Shown here in pieces: positions 23,901-34,316 of a stretch of DNA of 64,000 nucleotides (positions are counted from its first letter, which is position 1; the number at the start of each line of letters is the position of its first letter). Origin of the DNA: Phlegmacium glaucopus (taxonomy: Eukaryota; Basidiomycota; Agaricomycetes; Agaricales; Cortinariaceae); NCBI GenBank assembly GCA_015039465.1, contig MU130243.1:1-64000 (forward strand), read 5' to 3'. The notes below the pieces were generated by a model that did no database searches, was not told where the DNA came from, and saw only the letters and a program-made list of their open reading frames with translations. A program made the position numbers and the translations under genes.

Positions 23901-25341
23901 CAACTTACAGATGGAATATATGCAAGATGGTGCAAAGCACCCGAGTTGGGCAGAGACCGAAAATACTTTGAAAGATTTCCAAGCATAAGATAGAATGGCC
24001 ATGCCTTCGCATTGCCAAAGTCTGTCAAATGGGTCGCGTCTGAGGAGATCATTAGTGCCGCGACTACCTTTTCACGTTGGCAACTGAGATCATCTGATGG
24101 AAGTTTGCCATGTCGTTGAACTTCCTCATGCTCTGCCAAAAATGCATCTGAAGTATACAGCTCCCCAAATATTCACTCTTCCTTTTTCATTAGGGGGTTA
24201 TGGTGGAATAATTTGAAGGGGGAAAGGTGGAGAAGATGTGAGAGGGGGTCATTGAATGCATCTATGATGACAGAGGTCAGTTTTCTATGCAAGAGCCCTG
24301 GAACAGAAAAAAGTTTGGCGGGAACTTTGGGATCTCCTGAAGGAACTAGGATATTAACAGAAGAATCAGAGAACTGGCTCTTGAGAGCAGCCCTTGAGAG
24401 GGCTTTGTCGAGTCGCTGATTTTCCCGATGGGCATTAAAGCCAATAAGGTCATCCTTGTTGAAATCCGACGCATGAATCACAGTTTCGACAAATGCAGTG
24501 GCTTCTGCTTCTGACTTGGCAGTCTTGCCATTGTTCAACCAGGCCATTACTCTCCAGATGGTAGCGTTTTGACATGGCCAATAAAAAGGACGTTCGGAGT
24601 CTGGCGAAGATGTTGGTAGATCTGCAGGCAATGATGGCTCAGGTAAATTTGAGGGAATGCGATAAGAATTTGACAATTCCTCCAGAGAAAGTGAACCATC
24701 TGGATCAATAGTAGGACGGCGGGGATAGTCACGCCAGACACCAAAAGAATTTGCTGTGGTAACCAGTCTATCCCGCACAATCAGTAGGACACGACGAGCT
24801 GGTCCTGCAACTCCTGCTTCTGGTTGTGATTCATAAGGTGCAGGCGCAGGAGCTAGTGCCTCCGGGAGATTATCTGTGAACCTCCTTGGAAGCCTGCGTT
24901 GACGATAAGGCCGCCCAGATGCTGTCAGAGTTGGAGGAAGAGGTGGGGGTGGTTTTGGGAGTTCTGGTTCAAGTGGGATGAAATTATGGATAGGTGAAAG
25001 TGGTGGAGGTGGATCAACATCCATTGTTTCTGGTTCAATCCGGGAAATAGATGACACTGTGGGTTCTTGGGGATATGCATCCTGGATTGAAGCCTATGCA
25101 AATAGTAAATATATCTGATTTTAACATAACATAATGAAACAATGCCTACCTTCAACCTTTGCTTTCGCCCAAATGGAGAGGTTTCCTCTGGAAATGCGTC
25201 ATCCCCTTTATCTTTACGAATTTGCTGGGATTTCTTGCGTATTTCGAGAGCGGCTGTGCATGATTGCTTGTGTTGCACCAGAGCAAAAGACTTATTAAAT
25301 TCTTTTCTGCAAGTTGGGACACAAGCATATATCTGGGGCAT
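20996..25341 (-). CDS. Plavaka-type (CMC superfamily) DNA transposase
   Basis: Multi-exon minus-strand gene. The most likely start is MPQIYACVPTCRKEFNKSF at 25341, which opens a zinc-finger-like C-x3-C...H-x4-C unit. Next come a Pro-rich linker with SGRPYRQRRLPRRF and the typical Plavaka blocks: ANSFGVWRDYPRRPT, NATIWRVMAWLNNGKT, GFNAHRENQRLDKAL, LFSVPGLLHRKLTSVI. The catalytic-type core follows: VAALMISSDATHLTDFG, AWPFYLMLGNLSKYFRSLP, HHLAYIPS, then MLVVDLLHEFELGIWKSLF. The C-terminal part has FVDRDMFMRFAGMGIGHRDG and a long Asp/Glu tail. I saw no stop or frameshift within the exons traced, so it may be active. It is the only recognisable transposase inside the 18.9-kb element. Exact splice sites of the middle exons were not all resolved. 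Confidence 0.85.
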
Positions 25342-25744
25342 ACAGATTGAGGTTAAAAGAAGGATCAACAAGACAAGACTGCCCCTTTGGCCAGGGGCCA
25401 TTGCATAAGTGAGGAAGGTGGGTGAAGTAGCGCACTGAATCCAACAACTTGATGGCATTTTAAAAATCCGCTCAATGCCCTTGTGTGTGATGCCCCTATT
25501 TCGCAATGGCAGGGAAAGGAGGACATAGATAGAAATTATCAATGGCAATATATTACATGGGATATGAACTGGTAACAAGCGATATGGATTATAGAACTAC
25601 TACTACATAAGCTGAAGCATAGTCAAAGGTCAGCGTGGACTAGTCTGCAGATAGGCGATATATCTCATCATTAAGCCAAGATGAAGAAGCAGCCTCGGAT
25701 AACAAGGCAGCTAGAGGTCAATCAGAATGAGATAATAACAAATT

Positions 25745-27660
25745 CTAGTAACACGCACAGGGATTGCATATATCATAAAAAGAGATGTCCGAGAAAGAAC
25801 CTTCCTGAGGTGCAGAAGGTAAGGGAGCGACATCCCATGACAACACGCTAGTTTGGAGGGTTGAACCACTTTGGCCTGTTTCTGTGCTTTGAGGTCCATA
25901 AGTCTTCCTAAATGGAGTTTGCTTCGCCCAGGCTTCAAGGCCATTTGTTTGGCTATGATATTTGAAATATTAGAGTAGAAGAAAGGATGAGATGATGATC
26001 CTACAGTGCGTAATCCCACCAATCATGATACATGGCTGTGAGGATGGGGCCAGCGTACGGGTCGTTCTCAGCTGCTGTAATACCAGAAAGGATGTTATTA
26101 TACTTTCGCTCATCACTAATGGCCTCCAGGTTTCTATTGACCTGGGTTCCGGTGGCCCACTCTTCAAGACAAAGATATGCCTAAAGGTGATGGTTAGTAA
26201 TACTCTAGGGGTTGACAAAATATAGATTTACCATCGTGTGCCCAAAGGCAATCAGTTGGGAAGTAAATGGTGGGCCAAATTTGGCAGCGAATGTATGGCC
26301 AAGAGAGCTTGACTTTTCAAAGAGAAACTTCGAAATTATTTCCCGGCAACAGGGGTGATTCCACCTTCCAGGATTTCCCTACAACTGAAGTTAAATATTG
26401 ATGATTACTAGTAGAGGTCAAAAGAACTTGCGTGTTTGTCTGCTTGGCCATCGGTGAAAGCCATGTTTGATGGACCAGAGTTGTCCAGCAGCTCCTTGAC
26501 TCTGAGAGCTATGCCTTCTGCTGGACTCAGCTCCTGTATTTCATATGCGCCTTCCTCATTGTTGATCTCAAGAAGGTGGTATTGCTTCTCAACGATGAAT
26601 CGAGCCTCTTTCTTGACTGCACCCCGGATCGCTCCAAGTGTGGAAAGAAGCTATGCCAGCTTTTAGGCAGAATAGCAGGATAGAAACAATATGACATACT
26701 ATGGTAACATGGTTGTTGTCCACTCGTATATCAGCTAAATATTATAGTATAAGCGCAATGATAATAGTAATGAAGATTAAAAGACTTACAACAATCCCTT
26801 TTTTGGGCTGTGTGAGTGAAAATATCAAGAGACATTGTTCGGAATATCTGGATATGAGGTGAACATTTGTAGTAAAAGAATAAACCAGCAGAAAATGCTG
26901 TAGCCGTAAAAGTCTCTTTGGCGATAACAAGGATATCATATGTTTTGGTTCCTTGATAATCTCTGAGGGCTGGGCGTGTTTGTGTTGGATTATTAGGGCG
27001 TCGATGGCGGGGGTTCATGGTTGATGAGATAACAGAGTGTTGTGATATGCTCCCAGACTGGTGGGTGTGAGCGTCGGATGTGCCATCGCTGATAGAAGTC
27101 ATGGAGTTCATAGAGTTCATGCGCTGTAAGAAACCATTATTGTAGATAGGTGATAGGTATTTGAGATGCTAACCTGAATGGGATGAAATGATGGCAGTGG
27201 CTGAGTGCTTCGAGTTGCATTCAAAGGCTGTGTGCCCATACCCAAGAGCTGATGAGGGAATTCATACCTGGGTATCACTTGATTGGGGAAAAGGAGTGAA
27301 GACTGTGACGCATTAACTTTGTGGAATTCAGGAGGTCTGTCGTAGTTACTGAATGCAGCCAGTGAGGGAGCAACTGGCCCATAGATATCTTCTTGGAATT
27401 CGGGAGGTCCTTGGTAGTTACTGAATGCAGCCAGTGACAGAGCGGCTGGCGCTGGTTGGGGTTGTAGGTCTAAGATCTAGTTAATATAAGAATATTTAAT
27501 AGCTCACTGTGTGAAGAGGAGGATGGATTTGCTGGTATTACAAACACTCCAGGTCTGACGAGTGGAGGGTAGTGAGCTGTTTGGAAATAGATCAGATTAT
27601 TAAACACAGAAGTCAAGCTGCCAATGATAACTTACCTTCATGAGGTGAATTCTCTGACAT
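25745..27660 (-). CDS. DUF6532 protein
   Basis: Minus-strand multi-exon gene: MSENSPHE joins across an intron to AHYPPLVRPGVFVIPANPSS, then a Gln/Pro/Ser-rich region with an internal repeat (LAAFSNYQGPPEF / LAAFSNYDRPPEF). The conserved core is DILVIAKETFTATAFSAGLF, ILLSTLGAIRGAVKKEARFI, NHPCCREIISKFLFEKSSSL, LIAFGHTMAYLCLEEWATG and ERKYNNILSGI. This layout fits DUF6532, a basidiomycete family of unknown role. A last exon (about 25940-25745) ends IPISFYDICNPCACY-like; that final splice (AL|QTNGLEAWAK) is probable rather than certain. It sits 159 nt from the coiled-coil gene and is co-directional with the transposase. Confidence 0.7.
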
Positions 27661-27818
27661 TTGAGTTACAGTGGAGTTGGAGCATTTACTCACTGGATAT
27701 GCGCATTAAGTATTGGCGTTCGCCAGACAAAAGCAACAAGGATGAAACATATGGCATACAAACAACATATAATTACAAAATCATGAAACACTGATTGTAA
27801 AAAAGTAATGGCCGCAAA

Positions 27819-28572
27819 TTAAAGGTCTTCATCAGGAGCTGATTCGAAATCGGAGGTAGATTCCATGTCGGATTCAAAGTCTAAGGAAAGGGGGTGATCT
27901 TGAAGTGGTGCAGAATTGAAGTGAAGAGGGTGGAAGTTGATATTAATACCTTCCTGATCAAAGAGCGTCATTATGGAGGCAATCTGGTGATGCGCATCTT
28001 CAGCTCGGGCATGAGCATCGTCCATTGAATCTTGGAGTGTTGCAAGGAGGCCCTTGCACTCCTCCACCCGGAGCTTAGCTGTCTTCTCTTCAGCCATAAG
28101 TGTATCCCTTGCTGCGCGGGCCAGAGCGAGTGCAAGCTGAGGCTCTAGGGAAGTCCAATTGAGGCCCTTCTGAGCAGCCAACACCAGCACCTGCAGCTCC
28201 TTCTCCTGTTCCCGGCATTGGTTTTCCTCAGCAGCAGCTCTGGAACGAGAAGTCTGATGGAGCATGCGTAGTCGTTGTGTACAGAATTCCTCTGCAGCAA
28301 GACGCATAGTATGGTCCTGCTTGATCCGTGAATGAAACTATAGATCATAATAATGTGAAATATGAAATATGAAATGACTAGGTGTTGAAACACACCATTT
28401 TGGCCCGTTTGATCACAGCGCACTTGATAAGGCTTGAAGGTTTAATGCATATGCGCACATTTCCTGCATCTTGGGGATGCCGCTTAATCGATGGGTGATC
28501 AATGTTTTCCAGGAGGGAAATTGTAGGAGGTGGGGTGGCGAGGCTTGTCATTGAGGTACATGTGCTGGACAT
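27819..28572 (-). CDS. Small coiled-coil protein, unknown function
   Basis: Two exons (28572-28396 and 28337-27819) join through a GT-AG intron to 231 residues without a stop. Residues about 60-165 are a long Ala/Glu/Arg/Gln helix (for example EENQCREQEKELQVLVLAAQ and RDTLMAEEKTAKLRVEECKG), likely a coiled coil. The C-terminus is acidic (DFESDMESTSDFESAPDEDL). I do not recognise a family. It lies between the DUF6532 and TET/JBP-like genes, all co-directional, suggesting it travels with them. Confidence 0.65.
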
Positions 28573-28742
28573 CGTGGTACTAGTAAGAGGAGATAGATGA
28601 TCATTGAAATGAAGCCAGAAGGCCCTTTGGGAAGACAGACTCTCACGCCTCCATATTGAACCTTGGTGTATTAAATAATTTCCGTTTCATTTTTCCAAAA
28701 TGCAATTCTTCAAAGTTAATCACCAAAAATTATTTCTAAGTA

Positions 28743-31700
28743 TTAAATCAAGTAACTATCGCTTGTTGTTTTCCTAAAATATATATTATGCTGCCATCCA
28801 TTGCGATCCTTGAGCCAACCAGCAGCTGATTTATCAGAATGAAATACCAATGAAGCGCGTCTCCCCTTGTGATTCAGATTAAAGTGAGTAATGCTCGATG
28901 AAGGAAACAGGACAACATCTCCATTTTTGAGATTTAGAACGATGCCAGGCTCATGGAGACACAGTTCTCCTCCTTCACCATCGAATATGACCAGGATCAT
29001 GCATACTCCTGCATCCATCCAGTCACGGTGAACAAGTGTGCAGCTGTTCAAGTTCAAGACCCAGCCCAAAAATGGGTAAATAGGAGATAGCCCACCACAA
29101 GGAAGCTCGTCAACATAGCTTCCAAGCCTCTCGTAATCCTCCGGGAGCAGGTTTTTAATCTAAAAATTAATAAAATTGAGTGCATTTGGCGAAATGAATG
29201 TGCAAAACTATTACCAGCTCTTGCAACCAGCTAAAAGTGGCTTGAAAAGCGTTTTTGAGAACATGATATGAGGGCTCATCTTGCTTGAGCTCTTGACTAA
29301 TGTGCGGCACACGTTGGGTTGTGTTGACTCTTGTCTTCCCTTTTTTCCGAAGAGTAGAGGGATCTGCATCAGGGGGAGAACCATCACCCTATCCAAAAGT
29401 TTTAATATAACAAAATAATATCAAAGAAAAGAGTATACCCTCGTGGCATAACGATTCCAATATGTATAATGGCGGGCAATAAATGAATGAGTGTCTCTTT
29501 CCGCCTCAGTGTCTAGATCTTTAATTTCGCCAGGGAAAACTAGATCAATTTTACCAAGAAGCGTATCGCGAAGGTTGGCGGGCATATCTGGGCAGACAAG
29601 AACAAGCATGTCTCGGTTTTTGTCATTGATCCTCAAGATATTCCTAGAAGATAATTAATATCAGATGAAATTCTCAACAGTCATGCAGTGAAATATACCC
29701 ATCAAGGATTTCTCTGCCTAAATACAGGTAGGGCATGCTGGCATCCTTTGCTCCAGTCCTGAGATTGTTGGTAAGCTTAACAGAAAAGGTACATTAGGTA
29801 TAACTTGGTAGATGCAAAGAACAAGACACTCACTTTTTTTTCAAACTCATGAAAACTGTACGACTTTGGAGCAGTGGATGCAAGCTTCCTCTCGGCTTGA
29901 GTGTGAAGATATTTTTCAACCTTATTTAAGTGGCGGAAGCTAACCTTTTGGTTTTCTTCCAGTTCAGGATTGAAGCTGGTGTCAATAGTCCGAACACCAG
30001 GAATAGGCTTGTTGCGATTCCAGCCAGGTGGCACATCAGTTATTGTAGATAGGTCCAACCCCGTTTCCGATGAATCCTCTGGTATATTGGTTAAGGGTGA
30101 TGTTATAGCAGTTGGGGAAGATGGTGTAAAGCATAGGTCCAATGTCGGCCTCAACGTCGCAGATAACACTGAATGATTAATGAGATGATAAGGGTAGGAA
30201 TGAGAGTTAGGAGGCAAAGAATAACATGATGCCCAGGCAACACTATCTCGGTCCTTAATGAAGTCACTAACATGGTATGTCGTTATCAAATTAATTGAAA
30301 AGATGGAAGAGACTTACTTGTATGGAAACTTGTCAAAGAAATGGTCAGACTCTTGTATATCCATACAATCAAGCTCGAGGACATCAACATAGAAAATGGA
30401 GTCTAGGAACACCTTGTTAAAAACAAGGCGTACTGATATTGGGTATTTTTTGCGAGCACAGTCCACTGCAGGTATAATGGTTGTTTTAATCATTTTCCCC
30501 TCATCACTCTCTGTAGAGAATAGAACAATTAGAAAAAATAATAATAAGGAGAATAATAGGGGTACCAGTTGGGAATCGTATAAGTCGACTTAGACTTGCT
30601 ATCTGATCTCCAGATATACTGCGGACAGCCATCCTATTGCGTGTTTCAGCTGTTATGACAAGTAGATAAATAGAACCTGAATGGGAATCAGATAACATTC
30701 AATGGAAAAGAAAGGCAGATTACATACCAGCGCCAGCCAAGGAGGAAAATTTTACTCCATCACAATAAACTTCTCGCAGATAGCTGACAGAAAGGCCATT
30801 AATTCTCCTGATATCATTAAATAAAGCATTCCTCGACGTGGGCCTGCGCTTGCGCTTGGGATTATCTTGTGATGGATTAATGGTATGTAATTCTCTAGAA
30901 CTATGAATGAGACCAAAAAAAAACTGATGATCAAGGATTAAACGCACAATATGGCCAAAGAAACAAATTGGATGGCATTAATAATGTATGTGAACTGGGC
31001 TGCACTTTCCATTGCTTCAGACATCTCGCAGTTCCGGGAAAACTGGGCACAGCTCTCTATATTTGAAGGATTATCTGGTCGCATAGGGCTTCTCTACCGC
31101 AGGTAAAACATTTCAAAAATGATGAGACTTCTAATCCGTTCGCATTTGCTGAAAGGATCTGTTCACAACGCGAGTTTATACACAGGAGGAATTTTCGGGC
31201 CTCAAAGCTAAGGTCTTGCTGCTCAGGAAGAGGATGATTGCTGATTGTATAATAATTGTGAACTCCTGAACGATCATTATCCAAGTCTTGGTCGTTCTCC
31301 CTCTCCTGGTCCTCCTCCAGCTGACGTCTATCCTCCTCCAGCTGACGTCTATGCTCTTGGCGTTGACGGCGCACAAAGTCAGCTAATTCTTGTCCTGCTG
31401 CTCCTCCTCGAGAACAAATGTTTAGTCCACCACCTCCACGTCCTCTGCCCCCACGTCCTCTGCCCCCACGTCCATGTCCTCTGCCTCCACGTCCACCTCC
31501 TCTGCCTCCACGTCCACCTCCTCCATGTCCTCCACCTCCTCCACCGCCACCGCCTCCACCGCCTCCACCTCCTGCGCCGCCTCCTCCACCTCCACCACCA
31601 GCTCCGCCGCCACCTCCACCTCCACCACCAGCTCCGCCGCCACCTCCATTCCCACCACTACCGCCTCTACCACTGCCTCGTGGTTCACGACCTTCCATCC

Positions 31701-32457
31701 CATTTGGCTGATAGTTGCGGTTTCCCGTTAGCCATTCATTCAGATCGCCATTGCTCTCTTGATCCTCGTTTCCGGCATCACTGTTTCCTCCATCATCACT
31801 TGGACTGTTGGTCTGATCGAAGGGATATTCATTCATCGAATATTCCTGTGGGAGGATTTGCGATGGATTAACAGTCAGCGGCGGCATAGATGTTGTAGAC
31901 GAGTACAGGCCAGATGTTGAGGCCCAAGGTGGCAGGAACTGGGTAACATAGTGTTAGTCTAAAAAAAAAAGGGTGCAATCTTGACCGCGCTCACTGATAT
32001 GCCGAGGTTCTGAAGATATTGCATTGAAGAGGGATCATTGTTATTGACCCCGAACGCATCCTGTTGGTTTTTAATGTAATTAGGTTATGAAAGTGAGCTG
32101 TAAGACATATGGAGACGCACTGATGTCCCAGAAAACAAGCCACAAAACTGGCACCCAGATGTGGGTGGCAAGCCAGGAAGAGGGGCCTAAAAAGAACAGA
32201 AGATACTAATAAATATCACACGGTGCATATGATAGGTTGATGTCATTACTCACAATTCCTTGCCATGGCCGGGATGGTGTTGCAGTGTTGACAGTAATAG
32301 GTGCTGGCTCAAGGCCGAAATCTGAGTTTGCCCAAGCTGCATCCTGTGCAGTTCGCATTTTGGATAAGAGGTGCTGTAACGACGGCGGCAGGTTTAGAGC
32401 GTGAAGCGTTTCCAATAATTCCGAGAGCTCGGCATCAGTGATATCGAACGAGGACAT
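28743..32457 (-). CDS. TET/JBP-like 2-oxoglutarate, Fe(II) dioxygenase
   Basis: A run of minus-strand exons starts MSSFDITDAELSELLETLHA (32457). It passes through a glycine-rich region of about 100 residues (31711-31422) and a Cys cluster (CINSRCEQIL...CFTCG). The C-terminal exons contain GGLSPIYPFLGWVLNLN, CTLVHRDWMDAGVCMILVIF, GGELCLHEPGIVLNLKNGD, SSSITHFNLNHKGRRASLVF and HSDKSAAGW. That is the double-stranded beta-helix pattern HxD (HRD, 29030-29022), distal His (ITHF) and 2-oxoglutarate-binding Arg (GRRAS). It resembles the fungal TET/JBP family, whose Coprinopsis member oxidises 5-methylcytosine and whose members are reported beside KDZ transposons. Whether the N-terminal exons (32457-31057) belong to this gene or to a separate one is not settled; the join near 31060 is uncertain. 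The catalytic residues look intact. Confidence 0.65.
31422..31711 (-). repeat. Trinucleotide-rich tract coding a poly-glycine region
   Basis: GGN-repeat DNA (CCNCC on the plus strand) encodes glycine-rich sequence with RGG-like units (GRGGRGRGGRG). Such tracts expand by slippage and create long open frames on both strands; the plus-strand frames here are shadows. Confidence 0.8.
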
Positions 32458-32557
32458 GATGCGGTTGCCGGACTGAGTTGAATTCTTCTGAAGAATTGTG
32501 ACCGTGTTATCACGTGGTCACATACAACGCGTCGCGTCGTTGAATGTTGAATGTACG

Positions 32558-32795
32558 ATGGTGGGAAGAGTCGTTTTCAGAAAATGAAAGTTCCCACCAT
32601 CAGTTAGGCAGGACCCTGGGCAATAGGCCAAGAGGCAGGGTCCGAATCCAGACAGGATTCAAGCTTTTTTGATGGACGGCTAGGGTCAATCCGGACAAGA
32701 TTTGCCGAAATTTTTTGGGCAGCCAGTGCCAGAATCCAGACAAGTTTGGGGAAATTGTGATAGGCTAGTTGCCTATCCGGACAAAATTTAGGGTA
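32558..32795. repeat. Hairpin and subterminal repeats at the right end of the Plavaka-TET block
   Basis: GATGGTGGGAA (32558) pairs with TTCCCACCATC (32591-32601). The 32-nt hairpin copy lies at 32612-32643. Four copies of ATCC(A/G)GACA(A/G) follow within 150 nt (about 32645-32785). Clustered short repeats next to an end are usual for CMC-type transposons. Confidence 0.6.
32612..32643 (+). repeat. 32-nt hairpin repeat, right copy
   Basis: Identical to 19822-19853 over 32 nt and in the same orientation. It is not an ordinary inverted terminal repeat, although the hairpin ends are themselves complementary. Confidence 0.8.
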
Positions 32796-32813
32796 CTAAT
32801 ATGCTATAGTATG

Positions 32814-32882
32814 GTGTAGTCTGTTGAGCGTAAGAATGACTCAATATCTGCCGGTTCGACTCCCTCTCTGATTACTTTTTTC
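32814..32882 (+). other. tRNA-like pol III segment (SINE or tRNA remnant)
   Basis: GGTTCGACTCC (32852-32862) is a perfect B-box/T-loop sequence and is followed by a T-run (from about 32876) suitable for pol III termination. The T stem pairs poorly and no acceptor stem forms, so this is not a functional tRNA. Confidence 0.3.
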
Positions 32883-33424
32883 TTTGCTGTATGTTATTCT
32901 GGACTTTTCATGAAAAGCCCTACCCTAACTCATCAAACCCTACCCTCGTGTGTGGGTACACGGGGTTGCTTGTGACAATCGCTATTTATATTTAAACATG
33001 AGTAGTGAAAGCAGAGAGTTGGGATTACATATGAAGGAATCAAGAAAAATTAGCTGATATGTTCTCAAACCCTAATTACAGCTGGATGGCCAGATGAAAA
33101 GAAAATTGTGAATCATTATGCAATATTTGACATTGACTTTCATTCCTTATATGTCAAATAGAATAATGATAGTACCCTCATGGCTACCCTATACCCCACT
33201 TGACATAATGATCTACCTCTTCCATTCGTTGTACCTTTCCAGGAACTTTATTATAGCATTGGGTCAGATTGATATGATATGGCACTAACTTATGTTATCA
33301 ATACATAATGGCAGGATCCTACGATCTTCATATAATGTCGATGACTCAGATACAATCCTATATCTTGCCTTGCCATTGGCCGCCACACTGCCGACCCGGT
33401 TGCCGGAGCTACAACTATATACCA

Positions 33425-33445
33425 AGATTTCCACGTTTTACTGAT
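33425..33445 (-). repeat. Right terminal inverted repeat of the 18.9-kb element
   Basis: Reads AGATTTCCACGTTTTACTGA(T) on the plus strand, the inverse of 14581-14601 with two mismatches. Block A sequence resumes at 33446. Confidence 0.85.
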
Positions 33446-33904
33446 GTGTGCGCCTCCCCCCCTGTGTCATTTACTGTAAAAAAGGTTAGTGCCATGTCAA
33501 AAGTGTAAAATATAGTTTGATGCACAAGTACCTCTTGTTTGCTCCCCTCTATATTTCGTGCGCCTAATCTCAGCTGTAGAGATCAATTTATGGAAAATAA
33601 TGGTCTAGCATTCCATGATAGACACACGCACAATATATTTGCTTTTACATGGCCCAAGTCCTTGCGACACCTCTTCACCTGCCGTTCTTTTTCATCGTCT
33701 TTACACATGTCTTGCGCGCAATTGGGAAAAGAACGGACCCTGTGTGTCTTATCGCTAACTTCTAAGCAGTTTATAAGCCATGATTCGGTGGTACTAGCAC
33801 ATGTTTAATAGTTCCTGACTAGTTATTTAGCAGTCTCGAAGCTCGGGAGGAGAATGTTGCATCTGCCACCTTACCTTGCCGGCTCGGAGAGGCAAGGGAG
33901 GTCG

Positions 33905-34230
33905 TGTTGGATTACAAACCGTTCATTGTCAGGAACATGAGGTATTTTTATCCATATTTCTCTTACTCATACAATTCTTCATTCCATTCCTGCTTCGTAA
34001 CCACGTTCACTCGCATACCGTAGTTCTCCGAGGATGGAGAGAATTTCCTTCATATATGATACATTATTTGTTTGTCATAACCTCAGTCCTTTTATTCGGA
34101 GACTGAGGTTCGTACCACTACTTTACTGTTACAGCTTTGGTCTGACTATAGTAATAGTTTACTTTGTTCAATAGGTATAGAATACCAATACAGTCCTTTT
34201 ATTCGGGGACTGAGTTTACTTTGTTCAATA
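33905..34230 (+). repeat. copia 5' LTR, with intron-like segment and appended spliced-form unit
   Basis: It begins TGTTGGATTACAAACC. The palindrome at 34081-34108 (CAGTCC...GGACTGAG type) is followed by a GT...AG segment 34108-34157 and the tail TTTACTTTGTTCAATA (34158-34173). After a short linker, the same palindrome (34191-34214) joins directly to the same tail (34215-34230). The 3' LTR has only palindrome plus tail, so the two LTRs differ by about 117 bp. Confidence 0.85.
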
Positions 34231-34243
34231 GGTTATGGGCCCC
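34231..34243 (+). promoter_or_regulatory. Primer-binding site, initiator tRNA-Met anticodon-stem type
   Basis: GGTTATGGGCCCC directly follows the 5' LTR. GGTTATGGGCCC is complementary to the anticodon arm of eukaryotic initiator tRNA-Met (GGGC(C/T)CATAACC), the half-tRNA priming described for Drosophila copia, rather than to a tRNA 3' end. Confidence 0.65.
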
Positions 34244-34316
34244 GAGCTCAGTCTTTAAAACAAAAGAAACTATTTGAATTGTTTTTGCTATTCCATCCAC
34301 TGCACAATCCAATACA

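Larger units (their letters stand above)
14581..33445. mobile_element. 18.9-kb TIR-bounded composite transposon with Plavaka transposase and TET/JBP-like cargo
   Basis: The left end reads ATCAGTAAATTGTGGAAATC(T). The right end, in reverse complement, reads ATCAGTAAAACGTGGAAATC(T): 19 of 21 match. These ends coincide with the exact points where the duplicated blocks A and B diverge; copy B is contiguous there (near 59808-59815, GGCTGCGC). The target duplication is not clean: GGCTGC lies on the left and GTGTGC on the right. Inside are a 218-bp tandem array, a DUF6698 gene, a DUF6589 gene remnant, a Plavaka (CMC) transposase, a DUF6532 gene, a coiled-coil gene and a TET/JBP-like oxygenase gene. 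All except the DUF6589 remnant lie on the minus strand. Plavaka is the only transposase seen. It could be one unit or an inner Plavaka unit (19.8-32.6 kb) inside an older element. Confidence 0.8.

Noticed and set aside
31245..31871. Plus-strand open frames of 85-208 codons over the glycine tract
   Set aside because: Shadows of the GGN-repeat coding DNA on the minus strand.
32905..32984. A further hAT-type end (TGTGACAATCGCTA)
   Set aside because: It resembles the right end of the MITE family, but no partner end or 8-bp duplication was found to its left.
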